From Pseudomonadota bacterium (GTDB lineage Bacteria; Pseudomonadota; Gammaproteobacteria; Xanthomonadales; Wenzhouxiangellaceae), in NCBI GenBank assembly GCA_013285445.1, contig CP053448.1, positions 1,922,001 through 1,986,000 on the forward strand: a stretch of 64,000 nt of DNA, given 5' to 3'. Within the stretch, counting starts at the first letter, position 1. Every line of letters starts with the position of its first letter. Positions 8,619 to 18,509 of this stretch are shown in pieces. A model generated the notes under the pieces. The model saw nothing but the letters and a program-made list of their open reading frames with translations. It was not told where the DNA came from and did not search any database. The position numbers and the translations under genes were made by a program.

Positions 8619-9788
8619 CTAGCCTGAAGCGCCTGCGCGCCAGGCGCTCAGACGCCCCTCGGAATCCAGAAGATAGACCACGTTGTCGACGACAAGGGGC
8701 GCGGCGGCGGGCGGTGACTTCCCGGCACGCTGGCGGGCAACGAAACGGCCGGTGTCGCCATCGTAGAAGTGGAGATAGCCCTCGGCATCCGCGACCACAA
8801 GCAGGCTGCCGTAGAAGACCGGTCGGGTCAGACCCCGCCGCAGCAGACTGTCGTCGCGCCACACCGTGCTGCCGTTGCGACGATCCACCGTCAGCACCGA
8901 GCCGTCGCTGCCGCTGACCGCGAGCTGGGTGCGCCGGAGACTGACACCGCGTGACGAAGCAACATCGCTGACCCAGAGAATGCGGCCTGACTCGAGCGCC
9001 AGACTGGCCAGGCGGCCATGGTAGGTCACCACATAGAGCTCGTTGCCGACAATCACCATCGGACCGTCGATATCGGCCAGACGCTCCAGTTCGGTGCGGC
9101 CCTCGCCAGTGCTGATCGCCTGCTCCCATACCACCGAACCGTCGGCGACGCGCAGCCCGACCACGGTGCCGTCATCGTAGCCAACGAATACCTGACCGGC
9201 ACGGGCGAGCGGGTCACTGTTGCCGCGCAGGGTCAGCAACGGCACGCCACGGTCGTAGATCCACAGTCGGGCACCGTCGCTGCGATCCAGACCGAACACC
9301 CGACCATCGATGCAGCGCACCACGATCACGCCATCGTGCAGCAGCGGATAGGACAGCACTTCCGAGGACAGCTGCACGCGCCACCGGATCGCGCCGGATT
9401 CGGCATTCATGGCCACGAGCTCGCCGTCGAAGGTGCCCACCAGCAATAATCCGTCGTACACCGCCGGACCCGCCGAAATCATCAGATCAGTCTCGAACTG
9501 GCGCTCGGTGGCGCCGCTTGCGGCGTTAACCGCGGTGATCTGTCCACGATGGTCTGCAACCCAGACGTGCTGTCCGTCATGGTAAGGCCGCAGATTCGGC
9601 TGGCTGCGGCTCAACCCGCGTCCGGTATTGGTCGACCAGAGCTGTCTGACCGGAACGGTCTGCTCGATATCGGCCAATTCAGCCGGCGCCAGTGACTCGT
9701 CTGTTGAGGAGAACCAGCCGCCGATGGTCTGGCAACCGGCCAGCATCAGTGCCGCGGCCAGCGCCGTGATTCGGGTCAGTGAGCTCAC
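8619..9788 (-). CDS. bamB: Outer-membrane protein assembly factor BamB (lipoprotein)
   Basis: 389 residues; signal peptide with lipobox LMLAGC and Cys19, followed by repeated PQQ/WD-like beta-propeller units such as VWVADHRGQITAVNAASGATERQF, with recurrent DG/G-x-D blade turns. BamB is the eight-bladed propeller lipoprotein of the BAM complex, attached to the inner face of the outer membrane, that assists beta-barrel insertion. Its start overlaps the end of the upstream yfgM gene by 4 bp, and der follows directly. Length and location are standard. Confidence 0.95.
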   Translation of the reverse strand: MSSLTRITALAAALMLAGCQTIGGWFSSTDESLAPAELADIEQTVPVRQLWSTNTGRGLSRSQPNLRPYHDGQHVWVADHRGQITAVNAASGATERQFETDLMISAGPAVYDGLLLVGTFDGELVAMNAESGAIRWRVQLSSEVLSYPLLHDGVIVVRCIDGRVFGLDRSDGARLWIYDRGVPLLTLRGNSDPLARAGQVFVGYDDGTVVGLRVADGSVVWEQAISTGEGRTELERLADIDGPMVIVGNELYVVTYHGRLASLALESGRILWVSDVASSRGVSLRRTQLAVSGSDGSVLTVDRRNGSTVWRDDSLLRRGLTRPVFYGSLLVVADAEGYLHFYDGDTGRFVARQRAGKSPPAAAPLVVDNVVYLLDSEGRLSAWRAGASG

Positions 9789-10438
9789 GAAGCGTCGGCC
9801 CGGCTGCCGGTCGCAGCGGCCGCGTCGATCTTGACCTCCAGCAGGCGGCGGTTGCCACCCGTGCCTGGTTCAGCCAGCGCCGCCTCCCAGGCCTGCCGCG
9901 CCTCGTCGACTCGTCCACGCTCGAACAGCAGGTCACCCCGGGTTTCGGCCCAGGCTGAACCAAACCCGCTCGGTGCAGCCCCGTCAAGCAGCGCCAGCGC
10001 GGCCTCGATGTCACCCTGGGCTTCGAGCACGCGCGCCAGTCGCAGGGTGGCCACCGGGTGCAGCGCCTTCAGACGCTGGTTGTCGCGGACCTCCCGGTAC
10101 AGTTTGGCCGCTGCCTCGAGCTGATCGTTCTCGACATGTGCGGCGGCCAGGTGCAGCGCAGCCAGCCCCGTGTAGGCGGCCGATCCGGCCGCTTCAACCA
10201 TCGCCTGATACTGCTGGGCTGCCGCTTCAAGACCCTGGGTGTCGAGCTCGCTCTGGATGATCTGGTAGTACTCCGCCGCCAGCACCTGCTGGCCGGCCCT
10301 GTGGTCCTGCCACTGGCGGAAGCCGAAGATACCGGCAAAAGCCAGAATCAGGCCGACAATGATCGCCGAACTGTATTCCTTGATCCATTGACGGACGCGC
10401 TCGCCCTGTTCATGTTCGTCGTAAAGCTCAACAGCCAT
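9785..10438 (-). CDS. yfgM: YfgM-like inner-membrane TPR protein
   Basis: 217 residues: a short cytosolic N-terminus (MAVELYDEHEQGERVRQWIKEYS in its first 23 positions), one membrane helix (SAIIVGLILAFAGIFGF, residues about 23-40), then a periplasmic TPR-like helical domain. YfgM of E. coli is an ancillary SecYEG/PpiD partner in periplasmic chaperoning. The conserved position hisS-yfgM-bamB-der supports the name. The last bases overlap the bamB start (ATGA), suggesting translational coupling. Confidence 0.9.
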   Translation of the reverse strand: MAVELYDEHEQGERVRQWIKEYSSAIIVGLILAFAGIFGFRQWQDHRAGQQVLAAEYYQIIQSELDTQGLEAAAQQYQAMVEAAGSAAYTGLAALHLAAAHVENDQLEAAAKLYREVRDNQRLKALHPVATLRLARVLEAQGDIEAALALLDGAAPSGFGSAWAETRGDLLFERGRVDEARQAWEAALAEPGTGGNRRLLEVKIDAAAATGSRADAS

Positions 10439-10569
10439 GTCGTGGCTACCTCTTCCGTGGTTGGCACTGCAAGGCGGCTATGATAACGAATACTGCCGGG
10501 GCGTATGCACCGTTTAAGCTGCGGACCGGCCTGAAGGCATTATTAACCCGGCACGAATGTAGATCGCAT

Positions 10570-11847
10570 TCAGCACCGGCCGTCGTCGTCCAGCGCCTGC
10601 TCGAGCGCACCGGCCAGTGCGTCGATGGATACGGTCAGCTGGGCATCGTCACCCCGAAGATCCTTGATCGCTGCCTGGCCATCGGCGAACTCGCCCTCAC
10701 CGAGCACGATCGCCAGTCGTGCCCCGCTGCGATCAGCACGTTTGAACTGAGCCCTGAAGCTGGTGCCGGCCGGCGCGGCCGCCAGGCGCAGCCAGGGCAG
10801 CGCATCGCGCAGGCGCTCGGCCACGGCCAGAGACTGCGCTGCCTGTATGCCGGAGACAAGAAACACGTGTGGATTCTGACAACGCTCGACGCCGTTGGCT
10901 TGCAGTAAGCCAAGCAGGCGTTCGGCACCCATGGCAAAGCCGATTCCCGGTGTCGGTTTCCCGCCCTGGATGGCGACCAGGTCGTCGTAGCGTCCGCCGG
11001 CACAAATCGTGCCCTGGGCGCCGAGGTCGTCGGTGACCCACTCGAAAACGCTGCGACAGTAGTAGTCGAGACCGCGCACCAGCGCGGGATTGACCGTATA
11101 GTCGACCTCCAGTGCATCGAGCAGCTGGCAAACCTGGTCGAAATGGTCGCGTGCCGCGTCGCCGACACTGTCGATCAGACGCGGCGCCTCGCTCATGATG
11201 GCCTGCGTTTCCGGATGTTTGCTGTCGAAAATCCGGAGTGGATTGGTCTGGAGCCGACGACGGCTGTCGTCATCAAGCCGTTCGCGCTGCGGGGACAGCC
11301 AGTCGACAAGCACCTGGCGATAGCGCTCTCGATCGTCCCGATCTCCCAGCGTATTGACTTCCAGCCGGACCCGCTCATCAATGCCGAGCGCGCGCCAGAG
11401 CCGCTCACCGATGGCAATCAGCTCGGCGTCGACCGATGGATCGGCCAGACCGAACACTTCAGCGCCAAACTGATGGAACTGGCGCTGCCGCCCGCGCTGC
11501 GGGCGTTCGTGGCGGAACATCGGGCCCTGATACCAGACCCTGAGGCCGGGCGACTGCAGCAGCCCATGTTCGACCACCGCACGCACCACGCCGGCTGTGC
11601 CTTCCGGACGCAGGCTCAGCATCTCGCCGTTGCGATCCTGGAACGCGTACATCTCCTTTTCGACAACATCGGTGCCCTGCCCGATGGCGCGCGTGAACAA
11701 CTCCGCCTTTTCCAGGGTCGGTGTGCGGATTTCGCGAAAATCGTAAGCGGCCAGCACGCGACTGACCTGCGATTCGAGCCAGTGCCAAAGCGGCGTCTCG
11801 GCGGGTAGGATGTCGTGCATGCCGCGGATCGAACGGATTGCTTGCAT
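10570..11847 (-). CDS. hisS: Histidyl-tRNA synthetase
   Basis: 425 residues from ATG 11847 (MQAIRSIRGMHDILP), the standard HisS N-terminus; the frame is open upstream without homology. Class II motif 1 and motif 2 are present, and the HisRS signature motifs are LVRGLDYYCRSVFEW and AGGRYDDLV, with the C-terminal anticodon-binding domain from about residue 330. It charges tRNA-His in the cytoplasm. A 131-bp gap separates it from yfgM downstream, and 62 bp separate it from rodZ upstream. Confidence 0.98.
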   Translation of the reverse strand: MQAIRSIRGMHDILPAETPLWHWLESQVSRVLAAYDFREIRTPTLEKAELFTRAIGQGTDVVEKEMYAFQDRNGEMLSLRPEGTAGVVRAVVEHGLLQSPGLRVWYQGPMFRHERPQRGRQRQFHQFGAEVFGLADPSVDAELIAIGERLWRALGIDERVRLEVNTLGDRDDRERYRQVLVDWLSPQRERLDDDSRRRLQTNPLRIFDSKHPETQAIMSEAPRLIDSVGDAARDHFDQVCQLLDALEVDYTVNPALVRGLDYYCRSVFEWVTDDLGAQGTICAGGRYDDLVAIQGGKPTPGIGFAMGAERLLGLLQANGVERCQNPHVFLVSGIQAAQSLAVAERLRDALPWLRLAAAPAGTSFRAQFKRADRSGARLAIVLGEGEFADGQAAIKDLRGDDAQLTVSIDALAGALEQALDDDGRC

Positions 11848-11909
11848 TGCAGGTTCCACAACAGAAGGCCCGCCAGCGGCGGGCCAGAACGCCAGTCTCG
11901 GCAACTTGC

Positions 11910-12836
11910 CTACCTGACCTCGCCGTTTTCCATGACTTCCAGCTCGGTCACGTCGCCTCGGTCCTGCCCTTCCCAGACAACAGGAACATCGTCCAGTGCC
12001 AGTCGCACAGCGTTTGCGCGGCCAAGCAGAAGCCGAAACGGAGGCTGACCCTGATATTCACGCTGCTGGCCTTCGCGCAACAGGTCATATTCGAGACGCT
12101 CACCATCGCCATCGTAGATTTCGATCCAGCTGTCATCGACCAGCTCGATGGCCAGCAACGGTAATTGCTTACCCGGCGCTGACGACTCCATCGCCGCGGC
12201 AGCAAGCGAGGGCGCGGGCTCCCCGGTCTGTGACTGGGTACGTACCGGTCTCATTGCGCTGAGCGGCAGGGCCGACGCCGTGACGTGACCGCGTGTGGAC
12301 CGGGATGTGCTCTGTTCAGTGCTGCCGACGGATACCTCACTCGGCTGTCCGGCCTCATCGGGCGCCTCGGGCGATGTCTCGACGACCTCGATCTCCTGAC
12401 TGTCGCGCTCGAAAATGCGCGCGCCCCCCGCTACGGAAAAATACAGAAGCGGCGGAATAATCATTGTACTTACAAGTACATAGGTCGCAATCTTCAAGTA
12501 TTTGTCGAAGTGATAGCCCGCATCTGGCGGGGGCAGTACCCGGCGCAGCATCGGCGGCTGATCGTCGCGCACCTCGGCCAGAAGCGCATCGGCGTCCAAT
12601 TCAAGCAGCCTGGCGTAGTTGCGGATGTATCCATGCCGGTACAGTGCAGGCAGATCCTTGACGTGCCCCTTTTCGATATCGTCAATGATCATGCCGGCCA
12701 GATGAAGGCGCTGGCCGACATCGGCCCTGCTCAGGCCGAGTCGAGTGCGTTGTTCCTTCAGGCAGGCACCGATTCTTGCGTAGGCGTCCGGTTGCCCTGC
12801 CGGTTCTGAATCGCTGGTTGGGCTGTTTTCAATCAT
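11910..12836 (-). CDS. rodZ: Cell-shape protein RodZ (HTH plus membrane helix)
   Basis: 308 residues from ATG 12836. The N-terminal domain (residues about 18-90) is the RodZ-type helix-turn-helix: RIGACLKEQRTRLGLS, then VGQRLHLAGMIIDDIEKG and ALYRHGYIRNYARLL. A membrane helix follows at about 112-132, then a Ser/Thr/Pro-rich periplasmic linker and a C-terminal beta domain (DUF4115-like, LVDDSWIEIYDGDGERL in the middle). RodZ links MreB filaments to the cell envelope. The start overlaps the pilW stop by 8 bp. Confidence 0.9.
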   Translation of the reverse strand: MIENSPTSDSEPAGQPDAYARIGACLKEQRTRLGLSRADVGQRLHLAGMIIDDIEKGHVKDLPALYRHGYIRNYARLLELDADALLAEVRDDQPPMLRRVLPPPDAGYHFDKYLKIATYVLVSTMIIPPLLYFSVAGGARIFERDSQEIEVVETSPEAPDEAGQPSEVSVGSTEQSTSRSTRGHVTASALPLSAMRPVRTQSQTGEPAPSLAAAAMESSAPGKQLPLLAIELVDDSWIEIYDGDGERLEYDLLREGQQREYQGQPPFRLLLGRANAVRLALDDVPVVWEGQDRGDVTELEVMENGEVR

Positions 12837-13614
12837 GGTTGCTGGGTTGTTGTCTGAGTTCACGCGCCTGTGAAGAGTCGGGGAAACCGGCTTCCAGACG
12901 CTTGAAGTATCGGTCGGCCTGAACGGCATTGCCCAGACGGCTCTCGATGCGGTAGCCGAGCAGCAGGGCGTCGGGCGCATCGCCGGCAACGACCTCGTAG
13001 CGCTGCAGGAAGGCGCGTGCGCGCAGCGCATCACCCTCTTCCAGATACAGCTGCGCCAGCTCGAAGAGCGCCTGGGGGTATTCGGGATTCTGCTCCAGCG
13101 CGCGGCGCAGATATGATCGGGCCTCCTCGGGGCGTCCCGCGTTGCGGGCGCAGACACCGGCATTGGCCAACGCGACCTCAGGCGTACGGTAGAACGGGTC
13201 TTCGAGTGCCCGCTGGTAGTATTCGTCGGCTTGCTGGTAATCACCCTGCCGGCACAGGAAAGCCGCGTATGTGTTCAGCGTACCGCCATCGTCAGGCGCC
13301 TGCTGAATCGCCTGCTTCAGATGTTCATGCGCCTGACGGTCACGATCGAGCTGTTCATAGATCAAGGCCAGGGTGACCCGGGCCGGGGTATGGGCCGGAT
13401 CGAATTCCAGTGCGCGCTGCAGCTTATTGATGGCCAGCTCCAGTTCATTGCGCTCCAGGTAGCCGATACCCAGCCGGGTGTTGACCTCGGCTGCCCTTAC
13501 CGGACTGACCCGATCCATTCCGGTCTTGCCGGACTGGCCGGGCTGTGGAGTAGTCGTCGCGCACGCAGCGAGCACGGCCAGCGCGGCGGCGGCAAGCAGC
13601 AGCGCCCGGATCAC
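12829..13614 (-). CDS. pilW: Type IV pilus assembly lipoprotein PilW/PilF (TPR)
   Basis: 261 residues from GTG 13614, chosen because it overlaps the rlmN stop (GTGA) and begins the signal peptide; lipobox VLAAC gives Cys18. The mature part consists of TPR repeats (NTRLGIGYLERNELELAINK; GTLNTYAAFLCRQGDYQQA). In Pseudomonas the equivalent PilF is the pilotin that brings the PilQ secretin to the outer membrane. The order rlmN-pilW-rodZ-hisS is common in gammaproteobacteria. No other pilus genes are in the window. Confidence 0.9.
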   Translation of the reverse strand: MIRALLLAAAALAVLAACATTTPQPGQSGKTGMDRVSPVRAAEVNTRLGIGYLERNELELAINKLQRALEFDPAHTPARVTLALIYEQLDRDRQAHEHLKQAIQQAPDDGGTLNTYAAFLCRQGDYQQADEYYQRALEDPFYRTPEVALANAGVCARNAGRPEEARSYLRRALEQNPEYPQALFELAQLYLEEGDALRARAFLQRYEVVAGDAPDALLLGYRIESRLGNAVQADRYFKRLEAGFPDSSQARELRQQPSNHD

Positions 13615-14738
13615 GATGCCACCGCCTGGCGCGCCAGCTGCTGCTGGACCAGGAGCCTGCGCTGGCTCGGTGAGAGCAGCCTGCCCACCAGCTGCCCGCA
13701 AGCCGCGTCGATGTCGTCGCCGCGCGTTTTCCGCACCGTCGTGATCAGCCCGGCGGCGCGGGTCGTGGACTGGAATCGTTCGATGGCTGAATCGTCCGAG
13801 GCCCGGAACGGGGTACCGGGAAACGGGTTGAACGGTATCAGATTGATCTTGCACGGCAGACAGCTCAAGCGCCGCACGAGTTCGCGCGCATGCTCTGGCT
13901 GGTCATTGACGCCATCGATCATGGTGTACTCGAACGTGATTGAGCGGCGGCTGCGGGCGCGGACGAATCGCTGACATGCGCTGATCAGCTCCTCCACCGG
14001 GTACTTGCGGTTGAGCGGCACCAGTCGGCTGCGCAATTCGTTGTCGGCTGCATGGAGCGACACGGCCAGCGCGAACTCCTCTCCGCTTGCCATCTCGTCG
14101 ATCCCCGGCACGACCCCTGCCGTCGAGATCGTCACCCGCCTTGCCGCCAGACCATATGCGAGATCGTCGCGCAGCAGCGACAGGGCGGGACGTACCGCCG
14201 GCAGATTGAGCATCGGCTCGCCCATGCCCATGAATACCACGTTGGTGATACGCCGAGCGTCGTCGGCGTCATGCGCGAGCGCCTGCACCGCCAGCCAGAC
14301 CTGACCGATGATCTCGTCGGCGGTCAGGTTACGGCTGAACCCCTGTGTGGCCGTCGAACAGAAGGTGCAGTTGAGCATGCAGCCGATCTGCGATGATATG
14401 CACAGGGTGCCGCGGCCAGGCTCGGGAATGAAAACCGTTTCCACGGCGTTGCCGCCGGCGAGCGTCATCAGCCACTTGATCGTGCCATCGGCGGATCGCT
14501 GCTCGTGCTGAATGACTGGCGGCGTAATCACGGCCACCTCGGCCAGCCGAGCACGCAGGGCCAGCGAAAGATCGGTCATTTCAGAAAAGCATGTGGCGCC
14601 GCGCTGGTGTATCCACTGCAGCAGCTGACGCGCGCGGAAGGGTTTTTCGCCAATATCGACAAAAAAGCGCTCCAGTCCCGACCGGTCGAGACCCAGCAGG
14701 TTGCACTTTTTGTCAGGCCCAGCGGGCATTTGCATCAA
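13611..14738 (-). CDS. rlmN: Dual-specificity 23S rRNA / tRNA adenine-C2 methyltransferase RlmN
   Basis: 375 residues, radical SAM enzyme. The cluster-binding CxxxCxxC motif is seen as GCMLNCTFCS, preceded by GRGTLCISSQ; the C-terminal catalytic cysteine region lies in the tail (KTRGDDIDAACGQLVG). It methylates A2503 of 23S rRNA and A37 of certain tRNAs. ATG at 14738 gives MMQMPAGPDKKCNLLGLDRS; the second or third Met could also serve. Ndk lies 11 bp upstream. Confidence 0.97.
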   Translation of the reverse strand: MMQMPAGPDKKCNLLGLDRSGLERFFVDIGEKPFRARQLLQWIHQRGATCFSEMTDLSLALRARLAEVAVITPPVIQHEQRSADGTIKWLMTLAGGNAVETVFIPEPGRGTLCISSQIGCMLNCTFCSTATQGFSRNLTADEIIGQVWLAVQALAHDADDARRITNVVFMGMGEPMLNLPAVRPALSLLRDDLAYGLAARRVTISTAGVVPGIDEMASGEEFALAVSLHAADNELRSRLVPLNRKYPVEELISACQRFVRARSRRSITFEYTMIDGVNDQPEHARELVRRLSCLPCKINLIPFNPFPGTPFRASDDSAIERFQSTTRAAGLITTVRKTRGDDIDAACGQLVGRLLSPSQRRLLVQQQLARQAVAS

Positions 14739-14749
14739 TGATCTGCGAA

Positions 14750-15169
14750 TCAGCGTGAGTATATCTCATCTTCACCGAAAAAGAAGGCGATTTCCTGGCG
14801 CGCCGTCTCGTCGGCATCGGACCCGTGTACTGCGTTGGCGTCAATGCTGGTGGCATAGTCGGCCCGGATCGTACCGGGGGCGGCCTGGCGCGGATCGGTT
14901 GCCCCCATCAGTTCGCGGTTGCGAGCGACGGCATCTTCGCCCTCGAGAACCTGGACCATGACCGGCCCCGAAGTCATGAACTCCACCAGGTCGGCAAAGA
15001 ACGGGCGCTCCCGGTGTACCGCGTAAAACCCCTCGGCCTCCTGGCGCGTGAGGTACTTCATCCGGGCGGCCACGATCTTCAGGCCGGCGCGCTCGAACCG
15101 TGTGTAGATCTCGCCGATGACATTCCGGGCAACTGCATCAGGCTTGATGATCGACAGTGTGCGCTGCAT
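14750..15169 (-). CDS. ndk: Nucleoside diphosphate kinase
   Basis: 139 residues, close to the canonical length. It starts [13 protein letters not shown], with the phosphohistidine loop NAVHGSD (His115) and the usual [13 protein letters not shown] loop. It transfers the gamma phosphate between nucleoside triphosphates and diphosphates. It is the first gene of the leftward run to der; a purine-rich ribosome binding site (AAGGAG) sits just before the ATG on the minus strand. The 274-bp space upstream is shared with the divergent diguanylate cyclase gene. Confidence 0.98.
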   Translation of the reverse strand: MQRTLSIIKPDAVARNVIGEIYTRFERAGLKIVAARMKYLTRQEAEGFYAVHRERPFFADLVEFMTSGPVMVQVLEGEDAVARNRELMGATDPRQAAPGTIRADYATSIDANAVHGSDADETARQEIAFFFGEDEIYSR

Positions 15170-15443
15170 GCGAACTCCTTGCGAAAATAAAGCGTAAAGA
15201 AAAAAAGCGGTCGTGGATTACCAGCGCGACCAGCGATCGTCGACTCGCCATCACGCCCTTTTGCCAGTTCGAGTAACGTCTGGCGGGCAAACCGTAAATT
15301 GTATACGCGATCGTTGTCTGATTCACGTTTTTCGTGCAAATGCGCCGCGGCAAGCGGGATTGAACAGGTGCCGGTATTGTTCTCGCGCCATGCAGTGCCG
15401 ATAATGAACACAATCATCACAAGAGCCGGGGAGCTTCGGGCGC
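15170..15443. other. Intergenic region between divergent ndk and a diguanylate cyclase gene
   Basis: No convincing coding sequence. The part near ndk contains an A-rich stretch (about 15183-15205) that would lie in the ndk leader, and the region must hold promoters for both directions. I could not identify a clear -35/-10 pair for either gene. Confidence 0.5.
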
Positions 15444-18401
15444 TTGTCCACGTTGATCTTTTTCGCCGCAGCGGCCGTCCATCGATGCCATGTTGTCTAC
15501 CTGACAACCGCCCTGTTTGTGCTGACGCTGGCGGTACCAGCCAGCGCCGATATCGATGACTCGCCCCTGGCCGAGCTTCACCGTCAAACCTGGACGACGC
15601 GTGAGGGCATACCGCACAACACCGTCAATGCGATAGCGCAGACACCCGACGGGTACCTGTGGCTGGCGACCTGGGAAGGAGTGGCCCGGTTCAACGGTCA
15701 CCGCTTCCGGATCTATGAGCGCAGTCCCGAAACGGGCCTGCCGGACTCCGGTGTCCTGTCGCTAAGCCTTGACGGCCAAGGGCAACTGGTGGTTGCGGGC
15801 GCACGCGGTGGTGTCGTGATCACGGACGGACAGCAGTGGCTTCCGCTCCAACGCGCGCACGGCCAGGCCATGATCACACATGCCAGAATGGATCGGCATG
15901 ACCAACTCTGGCTGGCCACCCAAGGCGGCGGGGTCCTGCGTCGACGGCTTGGTCCCGACCTGGAGACGATCGAGGAAACCCGGTTGTTGCCTGATGCCAG
16001 CGCTTACTGGATTGCTCCTGATGCAGACGGACGCGTCTGGGTCGCAACTTCGCGCGGCCTGCTCCGGGCCAGCGGAAAGGAGAGCGTCCTGTTCGATGCC
16101 GAGCACGGCCTGCCGCCTGTACCGGTTCTCAGCATCCTTCATGGGTCCGGTAGCGACATGCTGGTTGGTACCGAAAACGGCCTGTACCAGCGACAGGCCG
16201 AGGCCAGATCGTTCCAGCCGCTGGACCTTGCGTTCCAGGACATGGCGATCAGCACCTTGCTGCGGGACCAGGGCGGAGCCATCTGGGTCGGCACCGTCGC
16301 CCATGGCCTGTTTCGCATCGCCGCCGACGGCCGTATCAGTCGCCTGGGCACGGCCGATGGGCTCCCGAACAATCGTGTTCTGGCCCTCCACGAGGACTTC
16401 GAAGGCAGCCTGTGGGTTGGCACCAACGGCGGGCTGTTTCGCCTGCGTGAGGCGCCGTTCGTAACTTACACCCGCAGTCAGGGTTTGGCGGGCGATTTTG
16501 TTCGCGTCGTCATGCCACACTCCGACGGCAGCCTGTGGATCGGCACCAGCGAGGGCGTCAGCCGTCTGTTTGACGGTCGGATCGAGCCGGTAACCATTGA
16601 TGGCTCGGCGCTGACCCTCTCGACGCTGAGCCTGGCCGAACTGGCCAATGGCGATGTGCTGATCGGCACGCATTCAGATGGCGTACTGCGCTGGCGGGAC
16701 GGCCGCCTGCTGGCCGTCTATGACCGCGGTTCCGGGCTGCCGTCCAATGACATACGCATCATGATCCAAGACAGCCGCGAACGCATCTGGATCGGCACGG
16801 CCGGGGGGCTGGTCAGAATGGACGATGGCGGAATGCGGGTGTTCACACCCGAGGACGGATTGCCCGGGAATTTCATCATCGCTCTGCATGAGGATAGTGA
16901 GGGTCGCGTCTGGGTGGGCACGGGTTTCGGTCTGGCAGGGAGCCAGGGTGAACGCTTCGAGGCGATCTCCCTGCTCCATCTCGACGAGGCAATGTACGTC
17001 TACGGCATCCATACCGATCCCCAGCGCGGCAGCCTGTGGCTGGCCACGGATCGCGGACTGATCCGTTTTTTTCCGGCAAGTGGTGATATGACCATGGTCG
17101 GGCGGGCCGCCGGGTTGCCCATCGACAAGCTGTTCCAGGCAGTACAGGACCAGCGCGGCGGGATGTGGCTGACAAGCAATCGCGGCATTCTGCGCATCGA
17201 CCGCGAAAACGCTCACGCCGTTGCTGACGGGCGTGCCGATGCCGTTGACTACGAGCTCTATGCCGAAGGTGATGGCATGGTCAGCGCCCAGGCCAACGGA
17301 GGCGCCGGTCCGGCGGCCGCCTGGCATGCCGGCAGAATCTGGATCGCTACCGCGGCCGGTGTAGCCGCCGTTGATCCCGATTTCCTGACGCGTTACGAGG
17401 ACAGCGCGCTGCCGGTCAGTATCGAGCGCATTGAGGTCGATGGTCGCAGCATTCCGCCCGTGGCGCGTGGTTTTGAACTGCAGCCGGGGACCTCCCGGAT
17501 CGCGATCGGGTACGCTGGCCTCGGGTTCGTGATGCCACAGCGTATCCAGTACCGGACCCGACTGGACGGATTTGACGACGACTGGATCTTTCGCGGCTCG
17601 CAGAGCATTGCCGAATACACCAACCTGGGTCCCGGAACCTATACCTTTCATGTATCGGCAGCCTACCCGTCGGGCAGCTGGAATGATTCCGAGGCCAGTA
17701 TCCGGTTCTCGATTGCCCCCCTGCCCTGGCAGCAGCCCTGGTTCTGGATCGGCGTGGCGCTGGCCGGGCTTGTGATGCTGGCTGTGTTGATTCAGTTGCG
17801 CATGCGCCAGCTGCAGCGTCGTGCCCAGCTGCTTCACGATCAGGTCAACGAGAAAACCCGGGAGCTCAAGCATCAGGCACAGGCTTTCGAGCGGCAGGCG
17901 CGCGTTGACGAACTGACCGGGCTGGCCAACCGACGCGCCTTCGACGAGTGGCTGGCTGATGCCTTTGACCGGACTCGAAAAAGCGGCAAGACGCTGTGCG
18001 TGGTGGTGATGGATCTGGATCACTTCAAGCAAGTCAATGATCGTTTTGACCACACGGTCGGCGATGAAGTCATGCGCATCGTGGCCAACGTGCTGCGCGA
18101 TCATATTCGTCAAGGCGACCAGGCGGCACGCTGGGGCGGTGAAGAATTCACGCTGACGTTTCCAGACTGTCACAGCGCTCGCGCGGCCCGGATCTGTGAA
18201 CGGATTCGTCAGGCGATCGAGGCAGTCGACCTGTCCGGGACGGCGTCTGATCTGCGCATTACCGCCAGTTTCGGGATCAGCGACTCGAGTCACGCGGAAA
18301 CCTACACCGAACTGGTCCGACAGGCCGACCAGGCCCTCTACAAGGCAAAGGAACAGGGCCGAAACCGGGTCGTGCAGTACGGCGCCGGGAAACCGAGGTG
18401 A
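15444..18401 (+). CDS. Two-component-regulator-propeller diguanylate cyclase
   Basis: 985 residues. After a signal segment (about residues 18-36), roughly 14 Reg_prop repeats form two periplasmic seven-bladed propellers (recurring GLPNNRVLALHEDFEGSLWVG-type units split across blades), then a Y_Y_Y domain (about 680-755), a membrane helix (about 762-782), a short coiled coil and a GGDEF domain (about 820-980). The cyclase looks active: the signature is GGEEF, with an RxxD inhibitory site (RQGD) five residues before it and DLDHFKQVND for metal binding. It makes cyclic di-GMP in response to an unknown periplasmic signal. The start is TTG 15444 after GGGGAG; a later TTG at 15453 is possible. Confidence 0.88.
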   Translation: MSTLIFFAAAAVHRCHVVYLTTALFVLTLAVPASADIDDSPLAELHRQTWTTREGIPHNTVNAIAQTPDGYLWLATWEGVARFNGHRFRIYERSPETGLPDSGVLSLSLDGQGQLVVAGARGGVVITDGQQWLPLQRAHGQAMITHARMDRHDQLWLATQGGGVLRRRLGPDLETIEETRLLPDASAYWIAPDADGRVWVATSRGLLRASGKESVLFDAEHGLPPVPVLSILHGSGSDMLVGTENGLYQRQAEARSFQPLDLAFQDMAISTLLRDQGGAIWVGTVAHGLFRIAADGRISRLGTADGLPNNRVLALHEDFEGSLWVGTNGGLFRLREAPFVTYTRSQGLAGDFVRVVMPHSDGSLWIGTSEGVSRLFDGRIEPVTIDGSALTLSTLSLAELANGDVLIGTHSDGVLRWRDGRLLAVYDRGSGLPSNDIRIMIQDSRERIWIGTAGGLVRMDDGGMRVFTPEDGLPGNFIIALHEDSEGRVWVGTGFGLAGSQGERFEAISLLHLDEAMYVYGIHTDPQRGSLWLATDRGLIRFFPASGDMTMVGRAAGLPIDKLFQAVQDQRGGMWLTSNRGILRIDRENAHAVADGRADAVDYELYAEGDGMVSAQANGGAGPAAAWHAGRIWIATAAGVAAVDPDFLTRYEDSALPVSIERIEVDGRSIPPVARGFELQPGTSRIAIGYAGLGFVMPQRIQYRTRLDGFDDDWIFRGSQSIAEYTNLGPGTYTFHVSAAYPSGSWNDSEASIRFSIAPLPWQQPWFWIGVALAGLVMLAVLIQLRMRQLQRRAQLLHDQVNEKTRELKHQAQAFERQARVDELTGLANRRAFDEWLADAFDRTRKSGKTLCVVVMDLDHFKQVNDRFDHTVGDEVMRIVANVLRDHIRQGDQAARWGGEEFTLTFPDCHSARAARICERIRQAIEAVDLSGTASDLRITASFGISDSSHAETYTELVRQADQALYKAKEQGRNRVVQYGAGKPR

Positions 18402-18509
18402 ACTCTGTCACAAGCTGTGCACGGACAACGGAATAAACGTCTATGACCTGAGTCAAGTCCGCTACACTCAGTCTGATGAAAACTCCGCACACACGATCTG
18501 GCGCAGCCG

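Noticed and set aside
16674..18293. 539-codon open frame on the minus strand
   Set aside because: Antisense to the propeller diguanylate cyclase; composition is that of a reverse-complement shadow with no known motif.
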